Shown here piece by piece: positions 47,373 to 60,100 of a stretch of DNA of 64,000 nt; within the stretch, counting starts at the first letter, position 1; each line of letters begins with the position of its first letter. This DNA comes from Mucor racemosus (lineage: Eukaryota > Mucoromycota > Mucoromycetes > Mucorales > Mucoraceae): NCBI GenBank assembly GCA_027405735.1, contig JAPEHQ010000011.1:1426001-1490000 (forward strand). Reading direction: 5' to 3'. Below the pieces are notes generated by a model. The model was given only the letters and a program-made list of their open reading frames with translations, did no database searches and had not been told where the DNA came from. The position numbers were made by a program, and so were the translations under genes.

Positions 47373-50133
47373 TAGTATTATCCTGCTTATTTTAGGAGAT
47401 ACATTAGTAGCCATATATACTACATCATACAGTACATATAATAAACAAGGAAAAGCCGTAAACCGAAATTGAATTTTGAAACGGCATTAAATAGACATTG
47501 ATTTGCCTTCACTTCTTTTTTTGTAATTTCAAGGTTTTCATCTGAAACACCTTCTCTAACCTGACATTACAAAACTTGGTAATTAAATTCTCCATATGCA
47601 CTAACCCAAACCGCCTCATATTTTTTATATAATACTCATGAACTAATATACACCACATCGAGATTTAAGATATCAGCTTCCATGAGTTATTGAATAGAGA
47701 ATTTAGATTAAAATTTGGCCTTTTTATTTTAGGGTTTGGCCTATTTTCTAACTTATTTCAGCAAATAATCCAACCTCATCAACTTTATGGTCGTCTTAAG
47801 CGGCGACTCCAATTTTATTAGCTTTATCAACTATTCTCAATGAAGTCTGTTCAACCCACAAAATAAAACTGAATAAATACATTGCGTTGTCCATTGTGTA
47901 AAGGAAAGGGTAAAAAATGTGGCTACAGTTTTTTTTACAAACAGGCATTCATAAAATCTCGCGAGTATCTTCTTTACAAGATGTTTTAAAATACGTTACG
48001 GTATTAACAATTCATTTTTATATAGAGCTTACAAAGATATCACAGCATTAAAGACAAGACAAATTGACAAAAAGATTTCAAATCAAGTAAGCAATAAATT
48101 TCGATTTACATGCAAGCAAGGGACTCTAAATACATTATTAAACTTAAAAAGTTTCATATTCGATTGAAATGTAATAAAATATGCCAAATAATGACATTTG
48201 TATTGAAAATAAAAATAGACGTATCAAATTGAGACGTTAGAGGTCATTTGTCATATTATTATAAGTTTTAGCAAAACTTTTTAAGTACGGAAAAATCCTT
48301 TAAAGTAGAGTAAATGTGTATGAGATTCACAAAGGTTACATACGAAAAAAGCGGGTGTATCCTCTTCTTGATACATAAATAGGCCATCATATGTCATCAT
48401 CACCATATACAAGCATTAATCGGCCACTTCACGTGCGAAGGCTCATAAAGAATGCACAAAACCAGATGAAAGCTATATATATTATTGATCAAAGGGGCTC
48501 AGATGTCGCTGGTTGTTGATGATGTATTAAAGTGGTTATTTAATTGGTCGTAAAATAATCTGCAAATGTCAGTTTTTTAATATATGGCTATGGGCCTGTT
48601 TTCTTTTTCGAACATAGTTAGAATAAGGAGCAACAGATCGAAGATTATCCTCTTTCAGATTCAAATATCTAGCCCGCCTCGCTATATATTCTCAATATAA
48701 TTTAATTTAATCCAATAAATAAATTTGATTATGGGTAATGTTTATGTATTACGATTGGCTTACATGCATAAAAATATATATATTCAAAGCCACTTTACGA
48801 AACATCTGACTTACCAAACATTTACAAATCAAACGTAAAAAAAAAAGCCAAAACTGTCATTTATAAATATACCGACTTTTTGGAGAAAGAAGGCTTTGCT
48901 TATTGTTTGTTTGCTGGGCTTTTCATGGCTTGTTTATTTTGTATATATCAGGCACAAAAGAGAGATCTATGCGCTAAATAATGCTCAGCTAGTATTGAAT
49001 TATCCAATAAAAGAAATTTTTTTAAATTGGATTTTTTTGATTGATTGCCATACCCGAGATTCCAATGAGAATTCAAGTTTGTTTGTATATTCTTGTTATT
49101 CTTTTTTTTTTTTTTTTTTTTTTCGACATGGAAATCTACAGCATTTATAGACACGCGAGCAAAGTAAGGTTAAGGATTTTATACACTTTTTCATTAATTA
49201 TAAATGGAAGATTAAATATAAATCATGTTATTTATAGACAGCAGCTTAGAAAACCCATCGGGAAATCTAGATCAAAAGGAAAAAGGGAGTTTGGTGGAAT
49301 TTAATGTAATACAAGATAATATTGAATTTTGTTGGTGAATTCGTGCTTTGTTGCCTTTGATAGATTATTAGAAAAATAGACAAAGAATATGTACATGAGG
49401 GTACACAGTTATCAGTACACAGACAATGAAACTGTACAAGAAGATCGACATGGTATATGTGTAAAAGCATATGAATGTAAAAAAGAACTATGTTTAATAA
49501 AGCGGAGATCACACATACACAGCTTAATATATAATGTAACATATCATATGTATGTATATTGTTTTATCATGAAATAGTGTATTGTATTTATATAATAATA
49601 TATATTTATACAAGGGGATATATATATTATATTTGTACACATAATTCTGTTTTTTTTCCTCTCTCTCCCGCAATCCCTTCTCTCTCTCTCTCTTTCTCCC
49701 CACCCCTCTTACTCCTCCCTCCCTTCTCCTGATCTGCGAATAGTTAGTATCTATATTACATATAAGGAGTATGAAATCTAGACTAAATTCCGCTTTGGGA
49801 AGGTACTAAGTTAATTTGCAATCGACCAGTGTAATCTGTGCATACTTGTCATAAATTCATAGCAGTATAAAAATAGCCCCCCTTTCTAAATGTCTGTATT
49901 CTTCTTTCTCCTACTCTCTTTTGTAATAGTTAATTCAATTTTCTCGGGCTTTTTAATTCTTTATTGCGTCCCCGTACTTTTATATTCTCTTTTCTTTGTA
50001 TTGTACCTTTTCTTTCTCTTTTTTCAACAAAATTTTTTTTTCTGAGATAATAAAAAAAATCTTGATTTCTTTATATAAAAATTACCCCTTTAAAAAAGCG
50101 AGAAAGAGAAACTTGCCACAACCTATATAAAAA
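47373..50133. promoter_or_regulatory. Long upstream region of chitin synthase
   Basis: No gene is supported over 2.7 kb; open frames near 48896-49577 include a T22 tract (about 49102-49123) and have no coding character. A strong CT-rich tract at about 49658-49733, and further CT-rich runs up to 50030, precede the start codon, a common core-promoter feature of fungal genes. A purine stretch (AAAAAAGCGAGAAAGAGAAAC) lies just before the ATG. Confidence 0.5.
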
Positions 50134-53100
50134 ATGCCTCCAGCTAGACATGATTCACCTTATGGTAACAACGGTGGTGGTGGACAACCAGAATATGGCT
50201 ATCAACCACCCGCTGACAACAATTATCACTACAACAATGGAGGAGCAGCAACAACATCAATTGGAAGACGTCCAACTACATTAGGCAGAGCACCTACTCG
50301 TCGTATTGTACCTGGAGGCAATTCTATTGCTAATGCTAGTCATAATGTACAACGTGGTCGTACATTGATTCGTCCTGATCGTTATCAAGAACCCGCACCT
50401 CTTTTAACCGGTAAACCTACAGCAAGCCGTAGTGTATTTGATCCATGGGTATTATTTTCTCGTATAGTTACATTCTGGGCTTTGCCACCCATGCTTACAG
50501 CATTTAAAATGGGTGACGCTAGTATGCAACAAGCATGGAGAGAAAAGATTACACTTTGTTTTCTTATTATTTGTATGGGTGGTTTTGTTGCATTTATTAC
50601 TATTGGTCTTAATTCAGTTTTATGTCCTGCAAGTCAATCCAACAATCAACTGAATTATGCTTCTTATAATGACACAACTTCATCACGTAAAGTACTATAT
50701 ATTACTTATATATAAACTCTTAATTAACCCCTTGTTTATAGCTAATTTATTGGGTGTCTTGGGCTGGCAATTTAATATATCGGCTTCAAATCCAACTGGA
50801 AATCTTGACTTCTATGATTTAGCTACTGTACCAGGAACTGATATTACAAATTATTTTACACATGGAACTGATTTATCTGATTGTACAAACCCTGGAAATG
50901 ATGTAGCTTTAACTTTTACTGCTGTAACTAGTAATCCTTGCTCTGCAAATAATGGCGTTGGTGGTTGTTTATACGGTGATACTTCGACTTCAAATTTACA
51001 AGGAACTTATGGTTTAGTAAATACATCTCGTCAAGTTGGTTATGATTGGACCCAATTCGCTACTGCAAATTTAACTTATTTCATTGTTATTGATGGAAAT
51101 GTATTAAACATGGAACCTTATATCATGGAAAATCCTCAACCTATTGCATCCGATGCTTTGGACGTTGTTATTCGTGATTTACTTAATAGTTCTTTTGCTG
51201 AGGGTGGTCGCGATGGTACAAAAATGTTCTTTAGAAGACCTGAATTCAAGGCATCTATCAATTGTTTAGTTCAGAAATACAGAGCTGGTCATATTGATAA
51301 AAAAACAACTGGTTGTTTTGTTTCTACTATTGTATTAGCTGCTTCTCTTGGTGTTGTTTTGGCTATTGTTTTGGCTCGTTTTTTTATGGCTTTGATCTTT
51401 TCTTGGTTCCTTTCTCGTAAATTATCTCGTACTCCTCCACCTGTGCCTTCATCTGCTGCTTCAACCGCGGGTAGTGCTATAATGAAAAATCAACAAACAA
51501 TGGAAATGTCCAATATCAATTCTGCTGCTATGATGCAACGCAATGATTCAGGAAGTACTCTAATCCCTGCTGGTGGTGTAGCTGGTAAAAGAGTTGATGT
51601 TGGAAATGATCTGTTTACTGTTCTTTTGATTACATGTTATTCTGAAAATACTGAAGGTATTCAAGCTACTGTTGAATCTTTATCAAATACAGATTATCCT
51701 GATGATCGTAAATTGTTGTTTTTAATTGCTGATGGTATTATTACTGGTCATGGTGAAACTATTTCTACACCTGAAATGTGTTTATCCTTATTGACATTTG
51801 ATGAAAGTCAACCAAGCATGAAAAATCCTGAAGCTATGCCTTATATTGCTGTGGCTGTTGGCTCAAAACAACACAACTGCGCAAAAGTATATGCTGGTCA
51901 TTATGGTGAATATTACTCATTATAAGCCTCACTATTTATACTAACAAATACTTTTTCTATAGTTTGTAAGGGCCATAAGGTACCAGTGATTTTAGTAGTT
52001 AAATGTGGTAATCCTGATGAACAGGGCAAACCTAAGCCTGGTAATCGTGGTAAACGTGATTCTCAACTTATTTTGATGAACTTTTTCAGCAGAGTTACTT
52101 ATAATGATCGTATGACACCACTTGATTATGAATTGTTCAGAAAGATTCAATTTTTGATGGGTGTTACACCGGATTATTTCGAACTTGTTCTTATGGTAAG
52201 TAATAATACACTAGAAATATGAATTATTAATTAAAAATTCCTCATAATTTCTAGGTGGATGCTGATACTAAAGTGTATCCTACTTCAATGAGATTATTGG
52301 TTAATTGTATGATAAATGATAACATGATTATGGGTTTGTGTGGTGAAACCAAGATTGCAAACAAAAGAGATTCTTGGGTAACCGCTATTCAAGTATACGA
52401 ATACTTTATTTCCCATCATTTGGCTAAAGGTTTTGAAGCTGTATTTGGTGGTGTAACTTGTTTACCTGGTTGTTTCTGTATGTATCGTCTTAAAGCTAGA
52501 AAAGGTGATGGTGATTGGGTTCCTATCATTACAAAGCCTGAAATTGTTCAAGAATATTCTTCAAATACTATTGATACACTTCATCAAAAGAATTTGTTGC
52601 TTCTTGGTGAAGATCGTTTCTTGACTACACTAATGCTTCGTAATTTCCCTTTCCGTAAAATGGTGTTTACTCCTCATGCTATCTGTAAAACTATTGTACC
52701 TGATGAATTCAATGTGCTTTTATCTCAACGTCGTCGTTGGATTAACTCAACTATTCACAATTTGTTTGAACTCGTCCTTGTCCGTAATCTCTGTGGTACT
52801 TTTTGTTTCTCGATGCAATTTGTCGTTATGATGGATTTAGTTGGTACTTTAACATTACCTGTAGCTATCGTCTTAACTGTTGTTCTTATTGTCAATATGG
52901 CAAAAACTCAAATCACCAATCTCAGTGAAGCACTCCCCCTTATTCTTTTGATCATCGTATTGTTCTCTCCAGCATTTTTGATTTTGATTACAACTCGCAA
53001 GTGGGTTTATTTGATGTGGATGTTCGTTTATTTATGTGCATTGCCAATTTGGAATTTTGTGTTGCCAGTATACTCTTTCTGGCATTTTGATGATTTCTCA

Positions 53101-53769
53101 TGGGGTGAAACTCGTAAAGTTGAAGGCGAAACAAAGGAAGATCACTCAAAGAAAGATGGTGTATTTGATCCTTCAAAGGTACCATTGAAACGTTGGGAAG
53201 ATTATGAACGTAAAAGAGTAAGAGCAAATAAAAGACGTGAGCGTAAGGAAAGACAAATGCGTGAAATGGGTCCTACTCATTTAATGCATTCAGTGATGCC
53301 CTCTGAAGAAGATGAATCAAAGCGTGGATTATTAGGAAATAATGATGAAGACGATTCTGTTTCGCACATGTCTTATCAAACCGATATGTCCAACAATACT
53401 GCAGCCCCTGCTCATTACTTTGATCCATCAAAGGAGGCTCCTGCAAAGGCTGGATCAGGATACTACCCAACTTATAGACCTCAATCAATGGCACCGACAC
53501 CAATGCCAAAGAATAATATACCATTACAACCCACTCCTACAGCTCCTGGTCCATGGGGTCCTCAACAAAACTATGGATCAGCTCAAGCAAATCCTAATAT
53601 GCATCAGCAATCTCCTCCAATGCATCAACAACAACATCATCCTCAACAACAACAACAACAACAACAACAATATCCTCAAGGTCAAATGGGTGGTCCACAA
53701 GGCCAATATGTTAATACAAGACCAAACATGCCACCAAATAATCAACAAGGATCATATCAAGGATTCTAG
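50134..53769 (+). CDS. Chitin synthase, class IV-like (division 2)
   Basis: Exons 50134-50686, 50742-51905, 51963-52195 and 52255-53769 give 1154 residues. It polymerises UDP-GlcNAc into chitin at the plasma membrane. A Gly/Asn-rich N-terminus is followed by two membrane segments ([32 protein letters not shown]), an extracellular region and a further TM ([19 protein letters not shown]). The GT2 catalytic core follows with VDADTKV (651-657), the general base LGEDR (Asp770) and QRRRW (808-812), then a multi-TM block and FSWGETR (about 931-937), which marks the class IV/V/VII group. No myosin motor is fused, which argues for class IV. The tail is unusual: basic KRRERKERQ then a Pro/Gln-rich end with poly-Q. 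A C12 tract follows the stop (53784-53795). Confidence 0.93.
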
Positions 53770-55125
53770 TAGAAGACCATGAACCCCCCCCCCCCTTCTT
53801 ATATATTATATATTTTTCTTTTTTCATTTTGTGTATCTTTAGTTTGAGCATATGACATATACTATTATTATTTCTCTTTATTTTTTCCTCTATATATCAT
53901 TTTTTATCTTTCTGACAAGGATAAATCTATCAAAATCACAAAATAATATTGAAATAAAAAAAAACCCCATCCATACTCTCATTGCTACGGATTTCAGAAT
54001 GTTCTGGCCCTCCCCTCTCACCCTCACACATACAGAATCTTGATTTTAATGTCTAAATCAAGACTATAAAACGTGCTTATTTGACAACATCATTACAATG
54101 TAGAAATTAGTCTCAAAAGCTTAAAACTATTATTAACATTTTTAAATTCAATACTTGTACACAAACAGGTCATTTTATGTTTTTAATAAGGTATTTAGCA
54201 CTATTTGAATGCAAAATGTTCCATTTAATCGAAAATTTCAGGTATCAGAACTGAGTTTGGCTCCCAAAAATCCTTGTGGTTGGGCGAGGATTTTCACAAA
54301 ATTTCAAAGAATTGGCATTTTGCAATGGCAAATTGAGATAAAACTGCAAACAATAGTCCAAATAATAGCCAACTTCCTATTGTATTATATTTATTTATAT
54401 ATTCTGCTAAAATGTGACAAAAATAAACATGTTTCTGCGAAAAACGTGGTTTTCAATTTTCAATAAAATCTAGTGCAATACACACTAAATTTGCTCCGTA
54501 AGTTACACCATTGGATTCAACATTTAAATATCTACCAACTTTAATTAAATCACAATACTTGTTTACTATAAGCATTTTTGTTCTTTTTGTCAATAAGCAA
54601 TTGGCGATTGGCAAAATCGTCAAATCTGGCATTTTTCTGAAGAATAAACTATTAAAACTCCTGCTAAATCACAATTTTGATATACAATATTCAAAGGGTT
54701 TTCATTTAGTAGATTTAGCAACAAAATATGTAAGATAAAATCGATTCTAATTATAAATTACTTGAAAAACTCTATGAATGATTTTGTGTTTGTATTTTAG
54801 CATTTTGAAGCTCATGTGTTTCGTACTACTGTATATTTAGTACCATGACAAAATTGATAAACTAGATAACCAGGCACAAAGCAACCCCTTATTGAATAAA
54901 TTGATGAAAGCCTGCAATAACAATATTGCATTCGCTTTGTTTGAACTCTCAAACGGACATATTAGGATATGTATGTGTAACAATTCCAACCATTCGTTTC
55001 ATTTGTTGGATGGGGAGAGACAGGGCAGGGTTTGGGAATTCCAAAAAGACAAATTCAATTGGACTCCGGTTTCCATGCAATTCACACATCTGTAGATTAT
55101 ATTTATAAAATAAAAAATAAAAAAT
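53770..55125. other. Spacer between chitin synthase and the transporter
   Basis: Chitin synthase 3' region with a C12 tract, then AT-rich sequence without a supported gene. The open frames at 54209-54738 have no recognisable features. GGATGGGGAGAGACAGGGCAGGG near 55008-55030 is an unusually G-rich patch. Confidence 0.5.
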
Positions 55126-57132
55126 ATGGTGCTGGTAGAGGAGAATAACACTAATAATAAGCAGCATTATGAACGAATTCCTTCAGTTGGCGATAGTAGC
55201 AATTTTGAATCAGACGCAGACATTGATGTAGATGTAGAAAAAGGAACCTTTTTTGTATATTCGCTTGTGTTTTGTGTTTGTATAGGTGGATTTTTATTTG
55301 GTTACGATACAGGAGGTATATGGATTAGTTAATGATACGACGTACAGCTTAATCAACTATCTATATATTAGTTATATCTGGAGCATTACAACCGATACAG
55401 GGTGACTTTATCATGTCGACAAAGCAGAAAGAGTGGATTGTTGGGGCAACGACGTTGGGAGCCATTTTTGGAGGTTTCTTTGCTGGTCTTGTATGAACGC
55501 CTTGCAAAAATGCATGTAAATAGTATAAATTAACACGTTTTTTATGATTTAGTTGTCTGATAGATTTGGTAGAAAGGTATGCTTTTATTACACAATACAT
55601 GTAAATTTCCTTTCACTCATGCAATTTTAAATGTGCAGCCTTTAGTTTTATGCGCTGCATCTGTTTTCATAGTAGGCACATTATTACTTACATTTGCAAT
55701 GAGCTATATTACACTGGTGCTTGGGAGATTGGTAGTTGGGTTAGGTGTTGGAATTGCATCTATGATTATACCTGTCTACATCAGTAAGTGCATCACTAAT
55801 GAGCATGATTTTTGTATCAGTAAATTGAATATTTTCTCTTGTAAAAAAGGTGAGGTTGCCCCCAAAAGCTTTCGCGGTCAATTGGCCACACTAAATACTC
55901 TTGTAATCACATTTGGTCAAGTTATAGCATATGTTGTAAACATTATCTATGCACAAAAACCAAGTGGTTGGAGATACATGTTTGGTATTGGTGCTATTCC
56001 TGCCATCATTCAATTGATGATTATGCCATTCATGCCAGAAAGCCCTCGAAGGATGGTAGCCATGAATGATTTGGCTAAAGCTAAACAAACTCTTCAAAGA
56101 ATTTACGGCTCGACCGTATCTGACAGATTTATTGATCGAGAAATTGAAACAATACAAGAAGATATGCTTCAAAGCAATTTGGGAACGTATAAAGACTTTT
56201 TGTTGCGTCAAAACCTAAAACCATTACTAATCGGTAAATTGTGTACTGAATTATATCAAAACTGCCCTTATTTACAATCTATATTCCTCGTTATATAGCA
56301 TGTATGTTACAAGCAGCCCAACAATTATCAGGGTTCAACACAGCCATGTATTATGCAGCTACTATTCTTCAAATGGCAGGCTTTCAAGATCATCAAAACT
56401 CTACAGTGGTAGCTCTCATTGTAGCAGTAACTAATATGGTATTTACAATGATTGCAGTAACCATCATCGACAGAACTGGCCGTCGACGTATTCTTGTTAT
56501 TACCATGATATCTATGATTGTCTGTTTATTTGCGTTAGGTGGTTCTTTTGCTGTACAACAAGGAGGATTTATTCCTAAACAAGCTACATGCCTAGATTAT
56601 GTAGACCATTGTTCTCGTTGCATTTTAGATGATCGTTGTGGCTGGTCTATGGATCAGAACATATGTGTACCAATGTCTAATGTTACCATCATGTCAAGCA
56701 CTACTTTATCAATCTGCCCTGAAAAATCTTCAGATGGTTTCATTACATTCGTATTACTCTTTTCATTGGCTTCATATGTAGCTAGTTATGCTTTAGGGTT
56801 GGGCTATGTACCTTGGATCATCCAAAGTGAATTGTTTACATTGTCTCTTCGCGGTAAAGCAAATGGAATAGCTACAGCTACCAATTGGGTTAGCAATTTG
56901 ATAGTGGCTTCAACATTTCTATCAATGACCAACGCATTATCTGCAGCAGGTACATTTTGGCTATATGCTGGCATATCGATTTTACTATGGATTGGTATAG
57001 TCAAGTGGGTCCCAGAGGTATTTATTACTATCATAATTTGTCTGTATAATATACCGCTTTTATTAAACACCTATTTCTTTTTCACAGACTTCTGGAAAAT
57101 CGCTAGAAGATATTAGTGCATTATACCATTAA
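55126..57132 (+). CDS. Sugar porter, H+/myo-inositol transporter-like (HMIT/ITR type)
   Basis: Exons 55126-55315, 55372-55490, 55553-55576 (24 bp), 55639-55783, 55850-56233, 56299-57017 and 57088-57132 give 541 residues. Typical sugar-porter motifs are GGFLFGYDTGVISGA (TM1), LLSDRFGRK (loop 2-3), GRLVVGLGVG, PVYISEVAPKSFRG, PESPRR, QAAQQLSGFNTAMYYA (TM7) and DRTGRRR. A long extracellular loop with six cysteines (CLDYVDHCSRCILDDRCGW...C...C) between TM9 and TM10 resembles the PSI-like loop of animal HMIT and related inositol carriers. Substrate is therefore probably myo-inositol with protons, by inference. Exon 3 is a 24-nt microexon encoding LSDRFGRK. The exon-5 acceptor is AAAAAG, which is weak. 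No lesions. Confidence 0.87.
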
Positions 57133-60100
57133 ATCAACGATATGCATACATGTGAAGAGATGTATAATATGTTAATGCATATAATTGTGCTGATTCTGAG
57201 CTGTTGAATACATGTATTTAGGATGATAGTATCCCATTTTTAAAATAAATTGCAACAGGGCATAGACGTACAATTTGTGTTAAGCTTGACTTGGTATTCA
57301 TTGTATATATTGTATTTAGCTATTATTTTATTATTAGATTGTAGATTATAAACGCTGTTTTTGTAAAATATATAAATACAATGACCAACAGCCAAGAAGA
57401 GGAAAACAAAATGTTGTCTTGAATACCACCACTACCAACTATCAAAGGTGCACCATAATCATTACTTGTGAATTGATTTTACTAATAAATCAATTTTTAT
57501 AGGTCAAAAGTAAAGGCGTACTCAGTTTCAAACGCTTGAAACAATTTAATTATGTTAATTACATGGTTTATAATCTCTTGCTCATTCAATTGCTATATTT
57601 GATTTTAATATTTTGTTTATACCACTATTACATCGACTCGTTCGTCCATTGGAGTTAACTCACCATCCTTGTTTAGCGTATCTATAATAACGGTCCATTA
57701 TTAGCTCAAGATATGCATATCTATTATTAAAAGGAGTCATCTCATCTCAAATTTAACTGATTTAACTGCTGATGCTAAATTAGCATCAAATTAGTTGTGT
57801 CGCCTCGCAATAAAGTAAGACGTTTTATCAAGGACAATGTTGGCGTTCAATGCATTTCAGTTAAATTAAACAGACAGAAATATGGCTTATGCAGAGATAT
57901 ATGAATGTGTGAGAGAGCTCAGGTCTATGAACACAAAAAAATTATCCAAATTGTGATGCTTCGTCTACCTGTGCGAGATTTTTTTGTGGCGATACCTGAT
58001 GGATCAAGTGTAATTTAGGCATTTAATTGCCAAATGTATCGAATCAAGATGAAGTCGGTTGATTGATATAACGGAGAATAAATGCAATGTCATTTATTGA
58101 ATGGGTGATGAATATAAATGTATAAAGCAAAGTCTAATTCTTTTGAATGAAAGTACTAATAATTCTGATTAACATCAATAAGTTCAAAAATTATAATTAA
58201 GCGCAATAATTGCTACTAAATCGTATAATTTGATATGTAGAAAACTCTTGAAGCATTCATTCTTTTTTTTTTGGCAGTGCTGCAAATCATCCTTCAATAT
58301 GACTGGATATTAATGAATTAGAGAAAATAAAACTGGTTAAAAGCTGATACCCAACAATGTACATCAAGGTCAAGATAGATAAATGGTGCATTCATTGTGT
58401 GGTGGAAATCGTAACATTTTGATGGATAGGAATTACAGGACCAAGACGTCGTATTTGCTTCAGAATTTTTAAAAGGGTTTAAAAGCATACTTCATCAAAC
58501 TTACTTAGATCTTAAATACTCACCATGTGCTATTAGTATAATCTTGTTTTTTTATTTAATTGCTGTTTTAGTAAAAACCAAGCTTTTCATAGCTTACTGT
58601 ATAACAATGACAGTGGGATATTTCTAAGTTTAGATTGACATTTATCATAAGGAGGGTTGATGATACGTTTGATACTACTGTAACTGGAACCAGTTAATTT
58701 AATATGGAATTTGAATGCAAATACAGAGGAATGATTTGTAAGTACTTGAGTTGGTTCTGGTAAAGCATTGAATAAATTGGCTTGGGACACAGACGGCAAA
58801 AAGGTGGCAATAGGTTCCAGTGATGACCATGTTTATGTTTATGTTTATGTTTATGATATTGGAGAAGTAAAACTAAACCTCAATGTAAATCATCTCTAAT
58901 GCAATAATTATAAATTAAGACTATATTATTATCAAATAATCTACCACACAATATTAACATGTATAAACATTTACAGTAATAAGCTTGAAACAAGTGGATA
59001 CAGCATCATAAATTCTTGAAAAAGTTCTCAAGTATTATAAAATTCCTTATTTTTAAGACTTACAAGGCTTATAAGCGGCATATTAATTTCGAAAATTATT
59101 CTTGTCCAGATTATCAATTTTGACATTTTTTAAATTTTTTTTTTCTGGTTTTGCAAATCTAGAGTTAATTCTACTACCAATTACAAAAACAAAAAGTATA
59201 CACATATACAGAATTTAGCGCTCTATTTTCTCAATAAAAATAATAATCATTTCTATTGCAAAACATTGCATGAAAATCCTTTAATTAAAAAACCGTTTCT
59301 GGGACAAAAGTACAAAGTTTCATTACTTAACATTTAATATTAAGCTTTTATAAAATGTGTATTAGTTATGACTACAATTTTCTCTCACATTGTAGTACAT
59401 TTAAACGTCGATTTTGGTATCAAAACGTGATTTTTCTGTTTTTTGATCAAAATCATGAGTGTTGGTAAGGGTGAAATGAGTCCCGAAAAATGTCCGCTAT
59501 AAAATCTGAATTTTCAGACCGTACATGGTTAAATATACGAAAAATAAAAAAAACGCATTTTTATTTGAAACTTAGATATATACCATAGTACAATATAAGA
59601 GACTTGGGCGTTCAATCTTGCTATGTTCAATTACAGTGCCGCTCGACGGGCTCACTTTTGCAACTTTTTAATTAATGTATGATATGACAGAAGGTTTTTC
59701 TAATAGAGAAATGCGTGCTTCTATGATAACAGATATTGCTTGTTTTGTTTAGTTTATGGTTCATGCGCTGTAATGCTGCATTTACATCGGCTGAAATGCA
59801 CAATTTAGCAGTGTCTTAATTGCGCTAAATAATGTAAAGCCTTGAAAATGTTTTCTACGTGTTGTTTCTCTCTTTTTGTTTTTATATTCCAACAAGGATA
59901 TATTTACCGGTTGATAAGGCGTATCAGACTATCAAGCTGGTATTCTTTTCTTGTATCTGAATACACATTCTAACATAATGGACTAATGTTTTTAATATAG
60001 GTAGCAGTTGTTATATATATTAGAGACTGATATTTTTATTTAACCGCATTCTAAGATCAAATATTATTATTTGCTACTGCAATATTGTTGGACGTATTTC

